Below the pieces are notes generated by a model. That model was not told the origin of the DNA, did not search any database, and was given only the letters and a program-made list of their open reading frames with translations. A DNA stretch of 64,000 nt from Trichostrongylus colubriformis (Eukaryota > Nematoda > Chromadorea > Rhabditida > Trichostrongylidae): assembly GCA_963978905.1 (NCBI GenBank), contig OZ022257.1:16883664-16947663 (forward strand). Reading direction: 5' to 3'. How positions within the stretch are numbered: the first letter of the stretch is position 1; each line of letters starts with the position of its first letter. This document shows positions 35,101 through 46,379 of this stretch, piece by piece. Both the position numbers and the translations under genes were made by a program.

Positions 35101-37651
35101 CATGGTCTTTGCATGGGTGTCCTTTATCTGCATATGCGATAAACTCCCTTAGCTTGCTATAGCGACTGCTGACCGGTTACTAATAATGACAACACAGACA
35201 AAATGAGGCACACGAATGAAAATGTGAGGATCTCAGAAGTAATTAGCTAAATTAAGCATCCTAAAAACGTATATCAAGAATTGATTTGTTTAGCGTGATG
35301 AATCTATGCATTCAAAAACAACAAATGCAGTATGAGCGAGAAAATTCCCGATAAAAAGAAAGAATTCACGATAAGTATGTGTGGTGTTCAAAAGCAATTA
35401 CAAATTGCCCACAAAAGTGATTTGCAGCGATGAATCTAGGTGAATGGTGCTTGTGCATGGTTTTTCTTGTTTCGGAAAGAGCCACAGTTTTGATTATTAT
35501 CAAAAGCAGTTCCTGAACTACAACAAGATCAACGTGGGGAAGAAAAATAGAGGACGTTATGGGGAAATACACATGAAACCTCAAGAACACATGGAACCAA
35601 ATAGCCAAGTTTGTAGAAAGAGTCCGATTCCGTCTACCATGCAGTACAGAGCTCCTAAGCGACGTGATGATAGCTGAGTGGTAACTGACCATATTTTATT
35701 ATCTCAATTCTTATTTCAATTTGTATGATTAGTGAAACTATGGGCAAAAGTAGCAGCAAATCGTTTCCCAACCACCAGCGTGATAGCCCCCTAAAGACAC
35801 CGTAAGGGAGTAATTTTGGCTTACGGTAGAACAGACGTAGTGTGGACGAGTTCAAGTGACCGCCATTGCACAAACTCGCCAATTTGACGCCTTGGCATGG
35901 TGCCAAGAGAAGATGTTTCCATTATAAAGTTGTTCATTCCTTTTACCTTCTCCTTTGTTCTTTCTTATATTGTTTCTAGATGTACTTACATGAATGTTAA
36001 TGTAGTTGGGAATGGCCACTCCACTGCGCTGGGAGTCAGGTGCTACAACTAAAGTTGGCCCGCGGCCGTCTCCTACAGCGGACAACTCGGAACGCCAGTG
36101 CGATGATGCGAATGAGGCGCGAATACACACCGCAGCGATGCACTTTTGAGTTCGGGTTTTTTCACCGATTATCGCTTCTAACCTTCTGCGTTCGTTACGA
36201 AATGCTCATTTCTTTGTATGTTTCTCTTGTTTCGGACCCCCTTCCGGTTCCTTTAAGCGGCCAACGTAAAAGTATACAGTTTCGCGCCCCCCCCCCCTCC
36301 CTTTTCTCCTTTTTTACCATTGTTAAAATAGTAATTAGCACTGCTCAACAAAAGCATAAACAAGGCTGGTCATGCACTTGCCTTCATCTGCTACAGTACC
36401 TTCGAAGTGAGGACCCATTCCGATCTATGTCACGTAATTTATTACGTTTTATTTTATCGAAGTATCACGTTTTTGTTCTGCATTGATTATAAGGTTCCAG
36501 GCATCACCATACTACAGATCTTCGCTTCTCCCTCTTCCTAGCCAGTCCAACAATATTTAGCCGATAGATGTGTGAACACCACCGTCGCACCTTTCGATGC
36601 AATAACCGTTATCGAACATTTCGGCTCGCAATCAAGTTGCCATCGACAAACACTGGCATAAGAGCAAGGCTAAGTCGGAGACATCTAGAGTAAACAAGAG
36701 AGGTTATATAACAGTAACAAGTATCATCTAACAACACATTGTTTCATTCCACGAAATCATTTTGCAAACCAGGTGAGATCTACTGAGTGGACTCATGAAT
36801 TTCTGACGGTAGTGATACATCGGATCTAATAAAAGTGAGTACCAGCTAAAATTTCGAAACCCAAGTGACAACCATGTGACAGGTACCAATTAGACATAAT
36901 AAATGGATAGATATGAATAGATGACTATATTCTCACATTTGAAGCCCACTCCCATATTGTGAATCTACTTGCATATTGGTTCAAAGTTCGTTATTCACTT
37001 GATGCAAATAGGGATACTGACAACTTTGGGAAGCACATTGGCAATTCTTTTAGTGAACACATACGGAGAATCTGAGATCCTCCACCACTTCATAGATCTG
37101 GGACAAACTAAAGTCGAGTCATAAATGCTCTAGGGCACGTAAAACTAGTACAGAAGGAAAACGAGGGGAATGTAAGAAATGCATGGCCATAATAATTTGA
37201 ATTCGGCCGCTGTATGGGTAGCGGCATCCGGCACGATTAATGTCCTTCACGAAAAATCATGGAAGGTTTCCAAGGATATTTGGGGCACTTACCAAATCTG
37301 ACCGCAGTTGCTATGTGATGCACAATTGCGGTCGTCAGGGGGTAGCTAATGATTTCGAATAGAGAAGAGTAATGGCATATATGTATAGATGCTTATGACT
37401 TCCAGCTATGACTAGTATCTATTCACCTCGAAGGGAAAGCTGCGACGTGTTCAGAACAAAATGTGAAAATGAAGAGCAACTACGAATCCAAGTAACTAAC
37501 CGCTTGTTTCGTCAATGGGTTCCTTTTTGATGACCTTATCAGATGGATTATAGTCAAGACTAGTAAGATGAAAATCGTCTTCCAGCGAAAATCCATTTGG
37601 AGAAAACAGCATACAGTCCTTGTTAAGTAACGGTGCCCATTCGTCCTCCAT
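26138..37651 (-). CDS. OASIS/CREB3-type bZIP transcription factor (ten coding exons)
   Basis: Coding exons, minus strand: 37651-37501, 30704-30563, 29739-29637, 29583-29463, 29379-29260, 29162-29068, 28740-28669, 28594-28520, 28268-28172, 26241-26138. All junctions have GT..AG and matching phases, giving 359 residues. The N-terminus is acidic with a SUMO-type IKKEP site (residues 41-45), followed by Ser/Pro- and His/Gln-rich activation-type sequence. [21 protein letters not shown] (split over the text: LPLSKAEEE then [12 protein letters not shown], residues 273-293) and [12 protein letters not shown] form the domain typical of OASIS/CREB3 proteins, with the invariant N292 and R300. Zipper positions L310, Y317, L324, L331, L338 and L345 run in exact heptads across the last junction. 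The model stops 14 residues after the last leucine, without the membrane anchor usual in this family. It would bind CRE- or UPR-type DNA elements as a dimer. In C. elegans the likely counterparts are crh-2 or let-607; I cannot choose. Confidence 0.88.
26824..26916. repeat. Short repeat with GCAGGGCGTGGC ends
   Basis: CTGCAGGGCGTGGCTGC at the left and GCAGCCACGCTCTC at the right form imperfect inverted ends around about 60 bp. A similar unit with the same ends lies at about 40893-41006. It lies in the last intron of the bZIP gene. Confidence 0.55.
27061..27306. repeat. Degenerate foldback, related to 46637-46903
   Basis: The right part (GCGTCCTGAGCGGAAT, AACGACTCGTA, ATTCGACCAGTCG) matches the right arm of the 46.6 kb foldback. 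The left part (GGGGTCGATTGATCG) is a decayed inverted partner. It lies inside the 1.9 kb last intron of the bZIP gene. Confidence 0.65.
30705..37500 (-). other. First coding intron of the bZIP gene (6.8 kb)
   Basis: The intron runs from a GTTAGT donor to a CTCAG acceptor. No recognisable transposon or nested gene was seen. A C-run at 36285-36297 and a GC-rich patch near 36040-36120 stand out. Large first introns in nematodes often hold regulatory elements or alternative promoters; I cannot identify specific sites. Confidence 0.6.
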
Positions 37652-37673
37652 ATTGATATGAATCAGTCCAACA

Positions 37674-37680
37674 CCTGAAA
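37674..37680 (-). promoter_or_regulatory. Probable trans-splice acceptor upstream of the bZIP start
   Basis: TTTCAG on the minus strand ends at 37675, and the ATG at 37651 follows only 23 bases later with no intervening ATG. In nematodes this layout commonly marks spliced-leader addition. An upstream untranslated exon joined in cis is the alternative; the frame is open through these 23 bases, so an upstream coding exon is not excluded. Confidence 0.5.
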
Positions 37681-38180
37681 TCAAACATTCCACGTCGATA
37701 ATGAAAATGATGTTGTTGGTGAATGCGATAGAAATTCACTGCCTGGCATGAAACAGAATTGCATCCGTGGTTAACACTTTAACGCCACAGAATGACCAAC
37801 ATAGGAACCAAGGTGAGCTATATAAGCACAGAAGGCAACTTTCGATAATATGGGCACGCTGAAAGGTGAGGTTGGAGAATTTCTGATTGAACAGAAACAT
37901 CACATTACATCAATGGTAAACAGTTTCATGCCTCTATATGGCTTTACCATGATCCAAGAGGCAGAGCAGATGGCTTCTCAACTACGTCCAATTGTGGAAA
38001 GGGCGTAGGAATTTCGCCTGAGGTTGTTTACAATTCAGAAGCTCCTTTACCCCTTCACCTAAGTATACATCCATACTTGCTTCCCTAATGGAAACTTCAA
38101 AAAATCGTTGAGCATCGTTCAGAGTTAGCGATTCAGGCGATCGCCCGCCCAGTCGCCCGAATCGCGAACTGCCTTGATGA
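37675..38180. other. Upstream flank of the bZIP gene
   Basis: No coding signal is recognised. It may hold promoter or outron sequence. A GGCGATCGCCCGCC motif near 38137 resembles one at about 45767 (CGATCGCCCGCCGCC). Confidence 0.35.
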
Positions 38181-38671
38181 AGCGTTCATAGTGTTGGAAA
38201 ATTTGCGGAACTGTAGAATTGCAGAAAACGATGAAGATACGATCGATTGTGGGAATTGTGGAATTTGCGGAATTGTGGAAATGCAGAATCGTGGAATTTG
38301 CCGAAATGCAGAGTTATGGAAAGGGATAAGACACGTATCTATTGGGAGAATTGCGGAAATTGCAGCATTTTGGAAATGCAAAATCGCGGTTTGCGGAAAT
38401 GCGGAATTGCGGAATCGCAGAATTGCAGAATGGTGCAATAGATACGTATTGATTTCCATGCTAGAAGAGACTAGAGGATTAGAGAAACCAAGGAACGGGA
38501 AAGGTCTTCATTTCCGCAAAACGATTCCGCAAATTCCACGATTCTGCATTTCATCAAATTCCACAATCCTTCCGACCGATATGTATCTATTTTTCTTTCC
38601 ACATTCCGCATACATGCTTTTCCGCGATTCTGCAATTCTGCAGTTCCGCAAATTCCAAAACTATGAACGCT
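38181..38671. repeat. Foldback minisatellite element (about 490 bp)
   Basis: The borders are inverted: AGCGTTCATAGTGTTGGAAA at the left and, reversed, AGCGTTCATAGTTTTGGAAT at the right. Inside, the left half is made of degenerate GCGGAATTG/GCAGAATTG units and the right half of their complements (TTCCGCAATTC-like), so the whole can fold back. Open frames through it (for example 38191-38697) are products of the short period and are not genes. Confidence 0.8.
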
Positions 38672-38689
38672 GCCTAATGCTGGGTCGGC

Positions 38690-40216
38690 CACGTTGAGGC
38701 ATGTCACTGTTCGTTGCTAATGTAGCACGGACGAGGGGAAGGGGTACATTCACCATCGCGCATTCGGGCCTCACCTCGAACTATTCTACGATCATCACTT
38801 AGTGCACTTAAGTGTACGTTTTACCTAAGCTTTATTCTGGAAGGCAGTGTAGCCTTCAACTAGAGCTTAGAAAAAATAGCGTCGATCAAAGCGTATGGTG
38901 GAGTGCCTTCCCTACCTTTCAACTACATTAGAATCCACTGTGCAACCTTTGACAATGTGCACCCCCCCTCACCCACCTCTACTAAATGTTGACCGAGCTC
39001 TTTAGAAAATATGCGATGAGAAATATAAGCCCAAGCACCGTTCACAGTTGAGGATCCAACGAGTAAGCGAAAAGAACAAGATACCTATGACCTCCTGGTC
39101 GATACGTATCTTATTCCTTTCCCCTATTCCCATGTACGTGCGGGAACTGTGAACAATCTGAACGTTGAGAGAAAACACTGATATCCATCTCAAGCTATGA
39201 GTAGACAATGAAGGTCTGTGAAAAAAAATAGTGACGAATAGATAAGTTCTAGGAAAGAGGTGCGATCGCCTGCACTTTACATGCGAACAGCAAGCAATGA
39301 TGCACGAATCAGTGATAGCAGAGTGATATCAATTTTCGAGGTCGAAACCGGAACGATCCGGAAATAACATGATCAGCGCTGAGGGAATCGGCAGTCTATA
39401 GTAATTTAGCCAAACGTTTGTCACCATGGCACGCGTAAGTTAGACGAGTTGTCACGTTCGATAGACGGTGCTTCTGGGCAGGAGCCAAGGCTATCGCTGT
39501 AATGGTCACGATTTAGTGAGGGAGCCCATCGCTTTTGAAATCCCATGGTGCCATCAGTTTGAGATTTTAGTCAGGTTTAGCCAAAGATACTAGGAACCAA
39601 GTCACGAATGGGAACGTCGAAAGTAAAAACGTGGGACTCGTCTTCGTAAACATGACCGGCTTGGAATCCTGAAACAGTCGTTGTCCGCGTGGAAATATCT
39701 ACTCCCGGTCAAGTTGCACACAGGCTTAGTCTTGGGTAAAGGAATTCTCGACGAGGGCGGTATTCGAGTAATCTGAAACTCTGTTCGAGTAACGCTCGTC
39801 AATCACGGGAGGGGATTTCGAGCCGATCAGCCTATCTGGAGGTCGTCGATCAATACATACTCAGTAGCGGGTATAACGGTATAACGGGTAGCAATGCCAT
39901 GGTTATCGATTTACGGATAGACTACTTTTCCGGCATAAGTGTAGACATCTCAGCAGCATTCGGGCGGGGTATTCTAAATTGTTTCTTAAACGTCTGGTGG
40001 CATAGCTGTGTAATTCAAGATCGTGGCGAGTAGGTATTGTACGATAGCTCACTGCAAAGGAATACCTGCAACGGGTCGAGTTACAGAATTAATTCACGCA
40101 TCTGAAACTCCCTATCTTACTAAGCTTATGTAGAATCCGCACTCCATGTACTCACTATCATTTTTCATGTAATAACGGACATCATTTGGCTAGTTTTGGT
40201 GGCGTTGGGTTTGCTT
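38690..40216. other. Mostly unrecognised; one exon-like segment near 39590-39672
   Basis: On the minus strand a TTTCAG acceptor near 39672 opens a 30-codon protein-like frame (FQAGHVYEDESHVFTFDVP) before a stop. I do not recognise it, and no partner exon could be proven. The remainder shows no gene. Confidence 0.3.
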
Positions 40217-40290
40217 TATGAATACCGGGGGACGGTTGAGGCCAACAATCTATTTAGATTGTAGGCCTAAACCGTCCCCCGGTATTCATA
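40217..40290. repeat. 74-nt hairpin with long arms
   Basis: TATGAATACCGGGGGACGGT pairs with its complement at the far end. The arms continue, with one or two mismatches, almost to the centre at 40253. If transcribed it would form a pre-miRNA-sized stem, though with a very small loop. A small transposon end pair is the other explanation. Confidence 0.75.
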
Positions 40291-40587
40291 TAGCACCGAA
40301 ATTTCGTCTAGAGACCGCATCACTAGCGAGAAAAACGATGGAACGGTGAACGAAGGAAGAACTTGGTGAATTCTCGCATAGGAAATGGCGATCATCCAAC
40401 GGCCGATGACTAATGCTTTGGAATTTGCCAAGCCGTTCACCCCCCCCCCCTTCCCACCTACTAGCCTGATCAGCATGAACTCCAGAGCTTACACTTTGGT
40501 CAAAGCAGGGTCATATGTAGTGGAAGCATAATCGACGGTTCGCCGACGCTCGACTGACGTTGAAAGAAAGTTCAAACAAACATACAC

Positions 40588-40706
40588 CTGGGTAACAATC
40601 GCATGTGATCCTTTGTAGATATAAGAAGTGAAGGTGAACGCACCGTTAACACCCACAGGCAACCGGCAGCAATGATTCGAGCCCGTGCCATTCGGGAACT
40701 CAAACT
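40588..40706 (-). other. Possible internal exon of an unrecognised minus-strand gene
   Basis: The frame reads EFPNGTGSNHCCRLPVGVNG onward to a consensus CAG then GTGTAT donor at 40587. The acceptor (CCACAG) has a poor pyrimidine tract, and a second frame is also open, so support is limited. Other open minus-strand segments at 41200-41420, 41500-41780 and 42849-43043 could belong to the same gene, but phases were not resolved. Confidence 0.3.
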
Positions 40707-40892
40707 CTGTGGCACCAAGTTCAGACAAGTTTCGTCACGTGAATTAAGCCCGTAATTAGCTGATATTGATGATAACGGCATCTGTATTGGAGAGTAGAAC
40801 AAAGAAATATCCCCATTTTAGTCCCTTCCACGCTCTAATGATAAGCGAAGCTAGTACGGGTGCATAAGGCCGCAGTCATACTCACCGCAGGG

Positions 40893-41006
40893 CGTGGCAA
40901 AGTTAACAGGCAGCGAGAGAGAGTGGCACGGGGGAGGTGCAGAGATGACGCAGGCAACGAGGCGGGGATAGGCGGGAACGCAGATATACGCAGCCACGCC
41001 CTGCCG
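40893..41006. repeat. Short repeat with GCAGGGCGTGGC ends, second copy
   Basis: CCGCAGGGCGTGGC at the left and GCCACGCCCTGCCG at the right are inverted, as in the 26.8 kb copy. The interior is GC-rich and differs. The size and ends suggest a small MITE. Confidence 0.6.
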
Positions 41007-41009
41007 CCG

Positions 41010-44000
41010 CCATCGCGAAGTACGACCGCGGACTAATTTCTCTACACCCCGCGAAAATTTTGAAATCGACCCTGCATTTGAGCGGGAAACGCTTCTGTTT
41101 TCTGCTAGTCAGTGTGCTCCTTTGATCTGTAGCACTTGTTTTCACCTTTTCGTCTTTATCCTGTATTATCAGTACTTCTAACAACCCTTTCAGGGTGCCT
41201 TACCTGGCTTACTCCATAACGGTCGACAAATGTTCAATGAGATTTCCAGAAGGATAGAGTCGTAGTCTATTCCGCGAAATCGGTAAAAAAAAATAAGTTG
41301 CAGTTTTGCATTCAATGTACATGAGTTTCGCGGTCGAGGATGTAGTGCACCGCATCGATTTCCTCGTGGACACATCATACTGGTGAACTCTCCAAAAGTT
41401 AGAGGTGGCGTCCACCTAATCTGATGTAATGCTTGTAGAGTTTAAGGGCCGAATAGAAGCACAGCGGCGCACACTTTCATGAGAATCTCGCATCAGGCTA
41501 CGTGCTTCCCGGAGAAAGGATGCCCACGAGAGAAATATAGTGCGATGCGACGGTGACGGCTCGGAACATCGATATCATGAAGTGGCGCGGGGTTGAATAC
41601 CAAGGATGCACGGAGAAACCAAGATGTAGCCGTAAAACAAAGAAACGGTCGAGAAAATTGAATGTTGGTGTGCACTGGTCTGCAGGTGACTGTGGCCCTT
41701 CGGTAATATTGTAACTGAAATAAATCGATGGAATCACGAGGAATAGTCCGCGTGCACCCCATGTATCCACAAAATTATCCACCTATGGAAGAAATGTTTG
41801 GCATTTGAAGAGTACCGGACGATAACCTGAGAAGGATCGGGCAGAGGGCAGTTCATTGAATGCGTGCGTAATCGAATTGAGACCATTCGTCAAGGTTGGC
41901 GCACTAAAATAATAACAACAGTTCGGAGAATATGCTGGAGTAGCAGTTGCGAGGCGTCTGTATGAGGATGTCATAGTTTCCTCATTGCATTGAATTGCAC
42001 ACATTTCCTCATTGCCGTTTATGCGTGAGCCGTTGAAGACGTTGGGTTCTCGATGGAGAGGAATCTCAAGTAAAAGCAGCCTGTTAAGACGGCATACTGC
42101 TGAAGTGACATAGGTATGAACCTGCTAGGTGGAAGCGTTGCTGCTTATCTTCAGGGATTTATCCAATGAGTACGCACACTATCCAATCTCTCAACTACGA
42201 TTCATTCAACTTCGTGTCTGTCTTGCAGGTTACCTGCAGCCGTGAACTCTCGTGACATCTGAATTTGCACTGGAAGCTTACTTGTTACTCATCTCATTGT
42301 CCGGTTATCGTGCCGGATAAGCTGTTTATTTGTTGTTATGTGTTGCAACCGACAATCGTGAAAGTGTTACATCGCCGCCAAATGGACAAATCTAAAGTCA
42401 AATCTGGCAGTACTGCGAGTAAATGTGAATAGAAGCAATTGTAGCAGCACAAAACGTTGGCGTTGGCGTTGGCTGCTTTCTGCTTTCTGCTTTCGTGCTA
42501 CTTTCACAACCATCTAGCGTTGCATATCACTGTTCGAAATGGAAGACGATTTGGAGGAACTCTACAAGAGCACACCACTTGCTACTGCTTTGCTCTTAGT
42601 AATTAGAGACCAGGGCTTCTCGTTGAATTGCCTGGATCAATAATTCCGCCATCGTCATACAAGTGCAGATTTCGAGCCCATGATCGTGCGGCGTACTGCT
42701 TCATCGGTTCTGCTGCCTGACGCCCTCACTCTGACATTGCTCTGTGTGGAGTTTTCAGTTCAATGGGACAATACGATTGCACTACAAACCTAATACAGTG
42801 TATGCACGGACATTTGCAGCCAGTATCATGCAATGATGATTGCGACTGCTAATACTGGAACCAAAGCGCGAATTTATAAATTAGAAAAATTTCACATAGC
42901 ATTCGCGAAACAGTGGCAATGATTTCCCATTGAAACCATTCATTTTGAAATGACTCAATATCGGCGTTAAAGTTTGCTGAGCGTAGCACATCGACAATGA
43001 TAGGAAGCTGGGAAATGTAAGAAAAATTGCCTTCTTTTTTCACAACGTACGAAGATGGAAAGTCAGTGAGCAGCTAAAGAAAGTCAAAATAAGCATGAAA
43101 AGCGAGGGGAACAAAAGGATAGTCTGAAGTTTCCGCATTCAACATTTCTAGAATATGACTTCATCCCCGTCTCTTCCCACTCTTGTTTTTTGAATGCGTA
43201 ATGGATATCAGTGATGCAATGCAAAATACAGCCTTGCTCAGGTCACCTTGAGCAAAAATTAGACCTAAAGAAGGAAACATGGGATACGTCAGCCTATGGG
43301 CAGTTCCTGGACTAATCTCTACCCCTCTTATCTATCTAAATAAATTATATCAAACCAATTGGCTGGCGTACACAACTGCGCTCGTAACATCATGGGCGTC
43401 GGTGGGTCGATAGGAATTGTTTTTTATTAATTCACTCAGTACCCGTCACCACATCACCCATTGCGGGCCGGTTTTCTCTCACTTTTAGTGTGTTAAGATA
43501 ACTTAGACATTGTTCATTTCTGCTGATTTTTCCTGCTACCGAGTTATGAACTTTTGTTGTACGGATCCCCACTCAGGGTGACCTCCGCCAGCGGTGCCCA
43601 GGCCTCTTTCATGACTTTGAAAAACTCATTCCGATAGTGCGAGTTAGGGGCGCCGTGTTAGTTGGTTCCTGAAGCGCTTATGCTAAGATAGGACGTAGTA
43701 CTGTCATCGCTCTAGGACCCATCGATACGGCGGAAATGGTTCACACCATCGTGTCGCACACGGGACGCCGCAGCGCGAACTTTCTGCCTTAATGGCACGC
43801 AACCGGGCAGCGCGGTGTAAACATATCGTTTCTTCGAACCACGTTCGTCGATAGCGATTATGTCCTTCCTTCTCCGAAACACCCAAAGTATTTACTCCCT
43901 GTGATACATTCAAAGTACCGTTCTGGGTAATAAGCCGATTGCTTCGAGAAATGTTCAAGCAAAGGAATACGACTCATCGAAAATAATACGAATAACCGAA

Positions 44001-44121
44001 AACAAAAGGTTATATCATGAAAAAAAAACCATTATTTTCCAACCTTTTGCCACCACACACGTGCATGTCCGCAAACACGCCAGCAGGTGCTGCTCCATCC
44101 TGTCCATTGATATTGTCGGCT
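41010..44121. other. No confident gene
   Basis: Open minus-strand segments exist (see the exon-like call at 40588). On the plus strand an ATG at 42538 starts a short acidic frame (MEDDLEELYKSTPLATALL) that could be a first exon, but it reaches a stop after 34 codons and no acceptor partner is obvious. Repeats were not recognised in 42.0-43.9 kb. Confidence 0.3.
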
Positions 44122-44125
44122 TTAA

Positions 44126-44240
44126 CACGTTGGCGACAATGCATCCCATTGCTGGGACGCACGTTTCCTACCACGTGGGACAATGCGTTACAATGGTGGG
44201 ATGCAGCACAGAAAAGTCCTTTTATCAACCAATTTGAAAT
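44126..44240 (+). mobile_element. piggyBac-like end fragment with intact TTAA
   Basis: TTAA at 44122-44125 is followed by CACGTTGGCGACAATGC and the same series of blocks found, reversed, at the right end of the 19101-19686 element, down to CAGCACAGAAAA. The other end was not located, so this is either a truncated copy or one whose far end has diverged. Confidence 0.55.
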
Positions 44241-44412
44241 CCACAAATAATCAGTTTTGATGTACGTGACCAAGGGTGTCTTGGGTGAACATGGTCCGCT
44301 TATATCTTTCCAATAAGTTTTTTTTCATAGTTCGAGTACATTCGAAGTGATCTCCTTAAGGAAGTGTTTTTTCTAGAAATATAAGTATAACCTAGAACAT
44401 ACAAATCTTCTA

Positions 44413-45236
44413 TTAGATGGAACCATAATTTCTGTCACACAATGACAAAAAATTCAAATTTGTTCTCTTTATTTGTGTCTAACTTCAGTCAACAAAATAT
44501 GTGCCATTATAATCAACAATATATTGCCAACGAATAGGGAGACAATAGATGCCGTGCTTATAGAAGTCTGGGGATTTCTGGTCGAAGGAAGTCTAGAGGT
44601 CGATTTAAGATCATCGTTATCTTTGAGCTGCCGTCCGTCGAGGATGTGGGGCTGAGAATAGGTGGTAGTCAGCTGGGGCCATGGTCGAAGATTACGGTAG
44701 GTGGGGGAGCTTCGTCCAACCAAGGTCCTGGATCCTTTGACATGTCAACTTTGCCACATGTGGGCGAGCGTTGTCGTGGAGGAAGAATTCTCGGTCAAAT
44801 TTTCCGATAAGTTTTGCGGCTACGGTGTCCAGTTGCCTGCAGTAGAGGTCGGCAGTGACTGTCGTGTTGGATAGCAGCAGTTCCCTTTTTTTAAAATTAA
44901 AAAACTCTCTTTTTGCAATTTTTGAAATTTTTTTCTGTTTCAATTAGAGTCGATCGAGCCATCGAGTTGCCGCCATATGAGACAGTACATGGGCCCATCG
45001 ACTGGTTGATTCGGTTAGTGGCCTTGCATGTTGAGGAACCGGGGCGGTGTTCGTGAATTTCGCCCCTCTCGCGAAATTGTCGTAGATTCACTGTTAGTTG
45101 AAGCCATAGAGAATATGAAGGTATTAATCAGTAGTCCTTTTCACTCGCTTTATATATACCCACTACCAAATATTCCAGAAGCTTCTACAGTTTTCCTTAA
45201 GAAAAATAAAAAGACACAAATTATGGTTCAACCTAA
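44413..45236 (-). mobile_element. Mariner deletion derivative, 824 bp
   Basis: Inverted ends (left AGATGGAACCATAATTT after TT, right reading AGGTTGAACCATAATTT after TT) are flanked by TA at 44411-44412 and 45237-45238. The minus strand retains the catalytic block HDNARPHVAKLTCQRIQDLG (44780-44720). In another frame it retains the tail KSPDFYKHGIYCLP and WQYIVDYNGTYFVD to about 44480. The N-terminus is mostly lost and frames are broken, so it is inactive. Confidence 0.85.
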
Positions 45237-45456
45237 TAGTAACACACATAAGAGATAAATTTACGTAAAAGATAATATTATCAAGTAATAATAGATAAAC
45301 TAATGGCTGATAATAGAACTCCATGTCGTGACCTTGGTCCGACCTCAGAAAAGTTGCTCCAAACTACATAGTGGCTGGTAGGAAGCCGCATGCGACCGCA
45401 CGCTTCCCACGCATTACGCTGGTTCTCACGACGCGCACCTTTTCCCGCCAAGTATG

Positions 45457-45469
45457 GAATGTTCTAGAA
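45457..45469 (+). promoter_or_regulatory. Perfect heat-shock element
   Basis: GAAtgTTCtaGAA fits the three-unit nGAAnnTTCnnGAAn HSF site without mismatch. It lies 123 bp before the start codon of the signal-peptide exon at 45592, in CpG-rich DNA. A chance match of 9 fixed bases is possible, but position and context favour a promoter role. Confidence 0.5.
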
Positions 45470-45588
45470 GCCTTGGTTGTCTGGCGCTCGCTATCGCGCC
45501 AATTTACGTGCAGTTGGTCGTCTCGTGCCGTCGTGAGCAGTCGTCCCGCACCAGCCTCGAATGTAAGACTAAGGCATGACGACTGAAT

Positions 45589-45614
45589 AGAATGTTTCAG
45601 TCAAGAAACATTCT
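45589..45614. repeat. Palindrome across the start codon
   Basis: AGAATGTTTC and GAAACATTCT flank AGTCAA as perfect inverted arms. The start codon at 45592 lies in the left arm, so an mRNA hairpin would sequester it. The arms also contain GAA/TTC units resembling heat-shock half-sites. Confidence 0.6.
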
Positions 45615-46234
45615 AAGCCGCCGTCATAGCCTGCTGGTGAGTCTGTTAGTCGCCTTTGTCATCGCGATTCCGCATGCATCTCGGGTGGACCAGCCGTAAG
45701 TGTTGTAATCACAAATTATGCACTTATATGATTTCGCACTTTATTTTTCGCTAAACATTTCGATCGCCCGCCGCCTGGTTGTCCCCCGTTTTCATGAACA
45801 CACTCGCATCTAGGTATGTTTAGCACATACATAAAAATACGCGGAGCCCCTCATTTGTTAAAGAATAGTAGGTTTATTTCTCTAGTGTTCTTGGTCATAT
45901 TAATAGTCAGGTAAGGGTCAACACGTTCGCTACTGGTAATGTGTCACATTTATTTGGTGTTCCATATTTATCCACTGTTAACTCCACTCATGTATATGTG
46001 TGTTTCATGTATTTGGGTGTTTTAAGGATAAACCCTTATATTTAAACCTCGTGCTTAGTCTCGGATAGGTAGTTATCGCTCGCTCGCTCGCTTACCGCTC
46101 ACTCGCACAGTCCATCCTCGTTATTCGTCTCGGTTTTTCGCAGTATCGATTGGTTTTCTCTAGGACGTCAACGATCAATAACTTACTTACAGTACGCAGC
46201 CGCACGCTTCAGCTTTAGGGGAAGAGAGGCCTAA
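45592..46234 (+). CDS. Candidate small secreted protein (signal-peptide exon plus short exon)
   Basis: Exon 1 (45592-45695) encodes 34 residues: a basic start (MFQSRNILSRRHS), then a hydrophobic core (LLVSLLVAFVIAIP), typical of a cleaved signal. It ends at a consensus GTAAGT donor, phase 2. The first good acceptor downstream (GTTTTTCGCAG, 46133-46143) gives exon 2 (46144-46234), which continues in frame for 29 residues to TAA, for about 64 residues in total. I do not recognise the product. Exon 1 is the stronger half; exon 2 rests on phase and acceptor quality only. A 26-bp palindrome (45589-45614) covers the start codon. Confidence 0.4.
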
Positions 46235-46379
46235 AGAAACCACGTGGCAGAAGGCAAAAAACTACTGACAGCATTCGCAGGGCGCCGTTATCCTTCCCCA
46301 GGTGTGTGGGCACCGGAAATCCCACGTTTTGCCGCGACTCGCGTTAACCGCCGATCGCACATCCTAAGCGGGTCACGAC

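Noticed and set aside
38191..38697. 168-codon open frame rich in CGN/AEL-type repeats
   Set aside because: It is explained by the 9-bp period of the minisatellite, which leaves long frames open on both strands.
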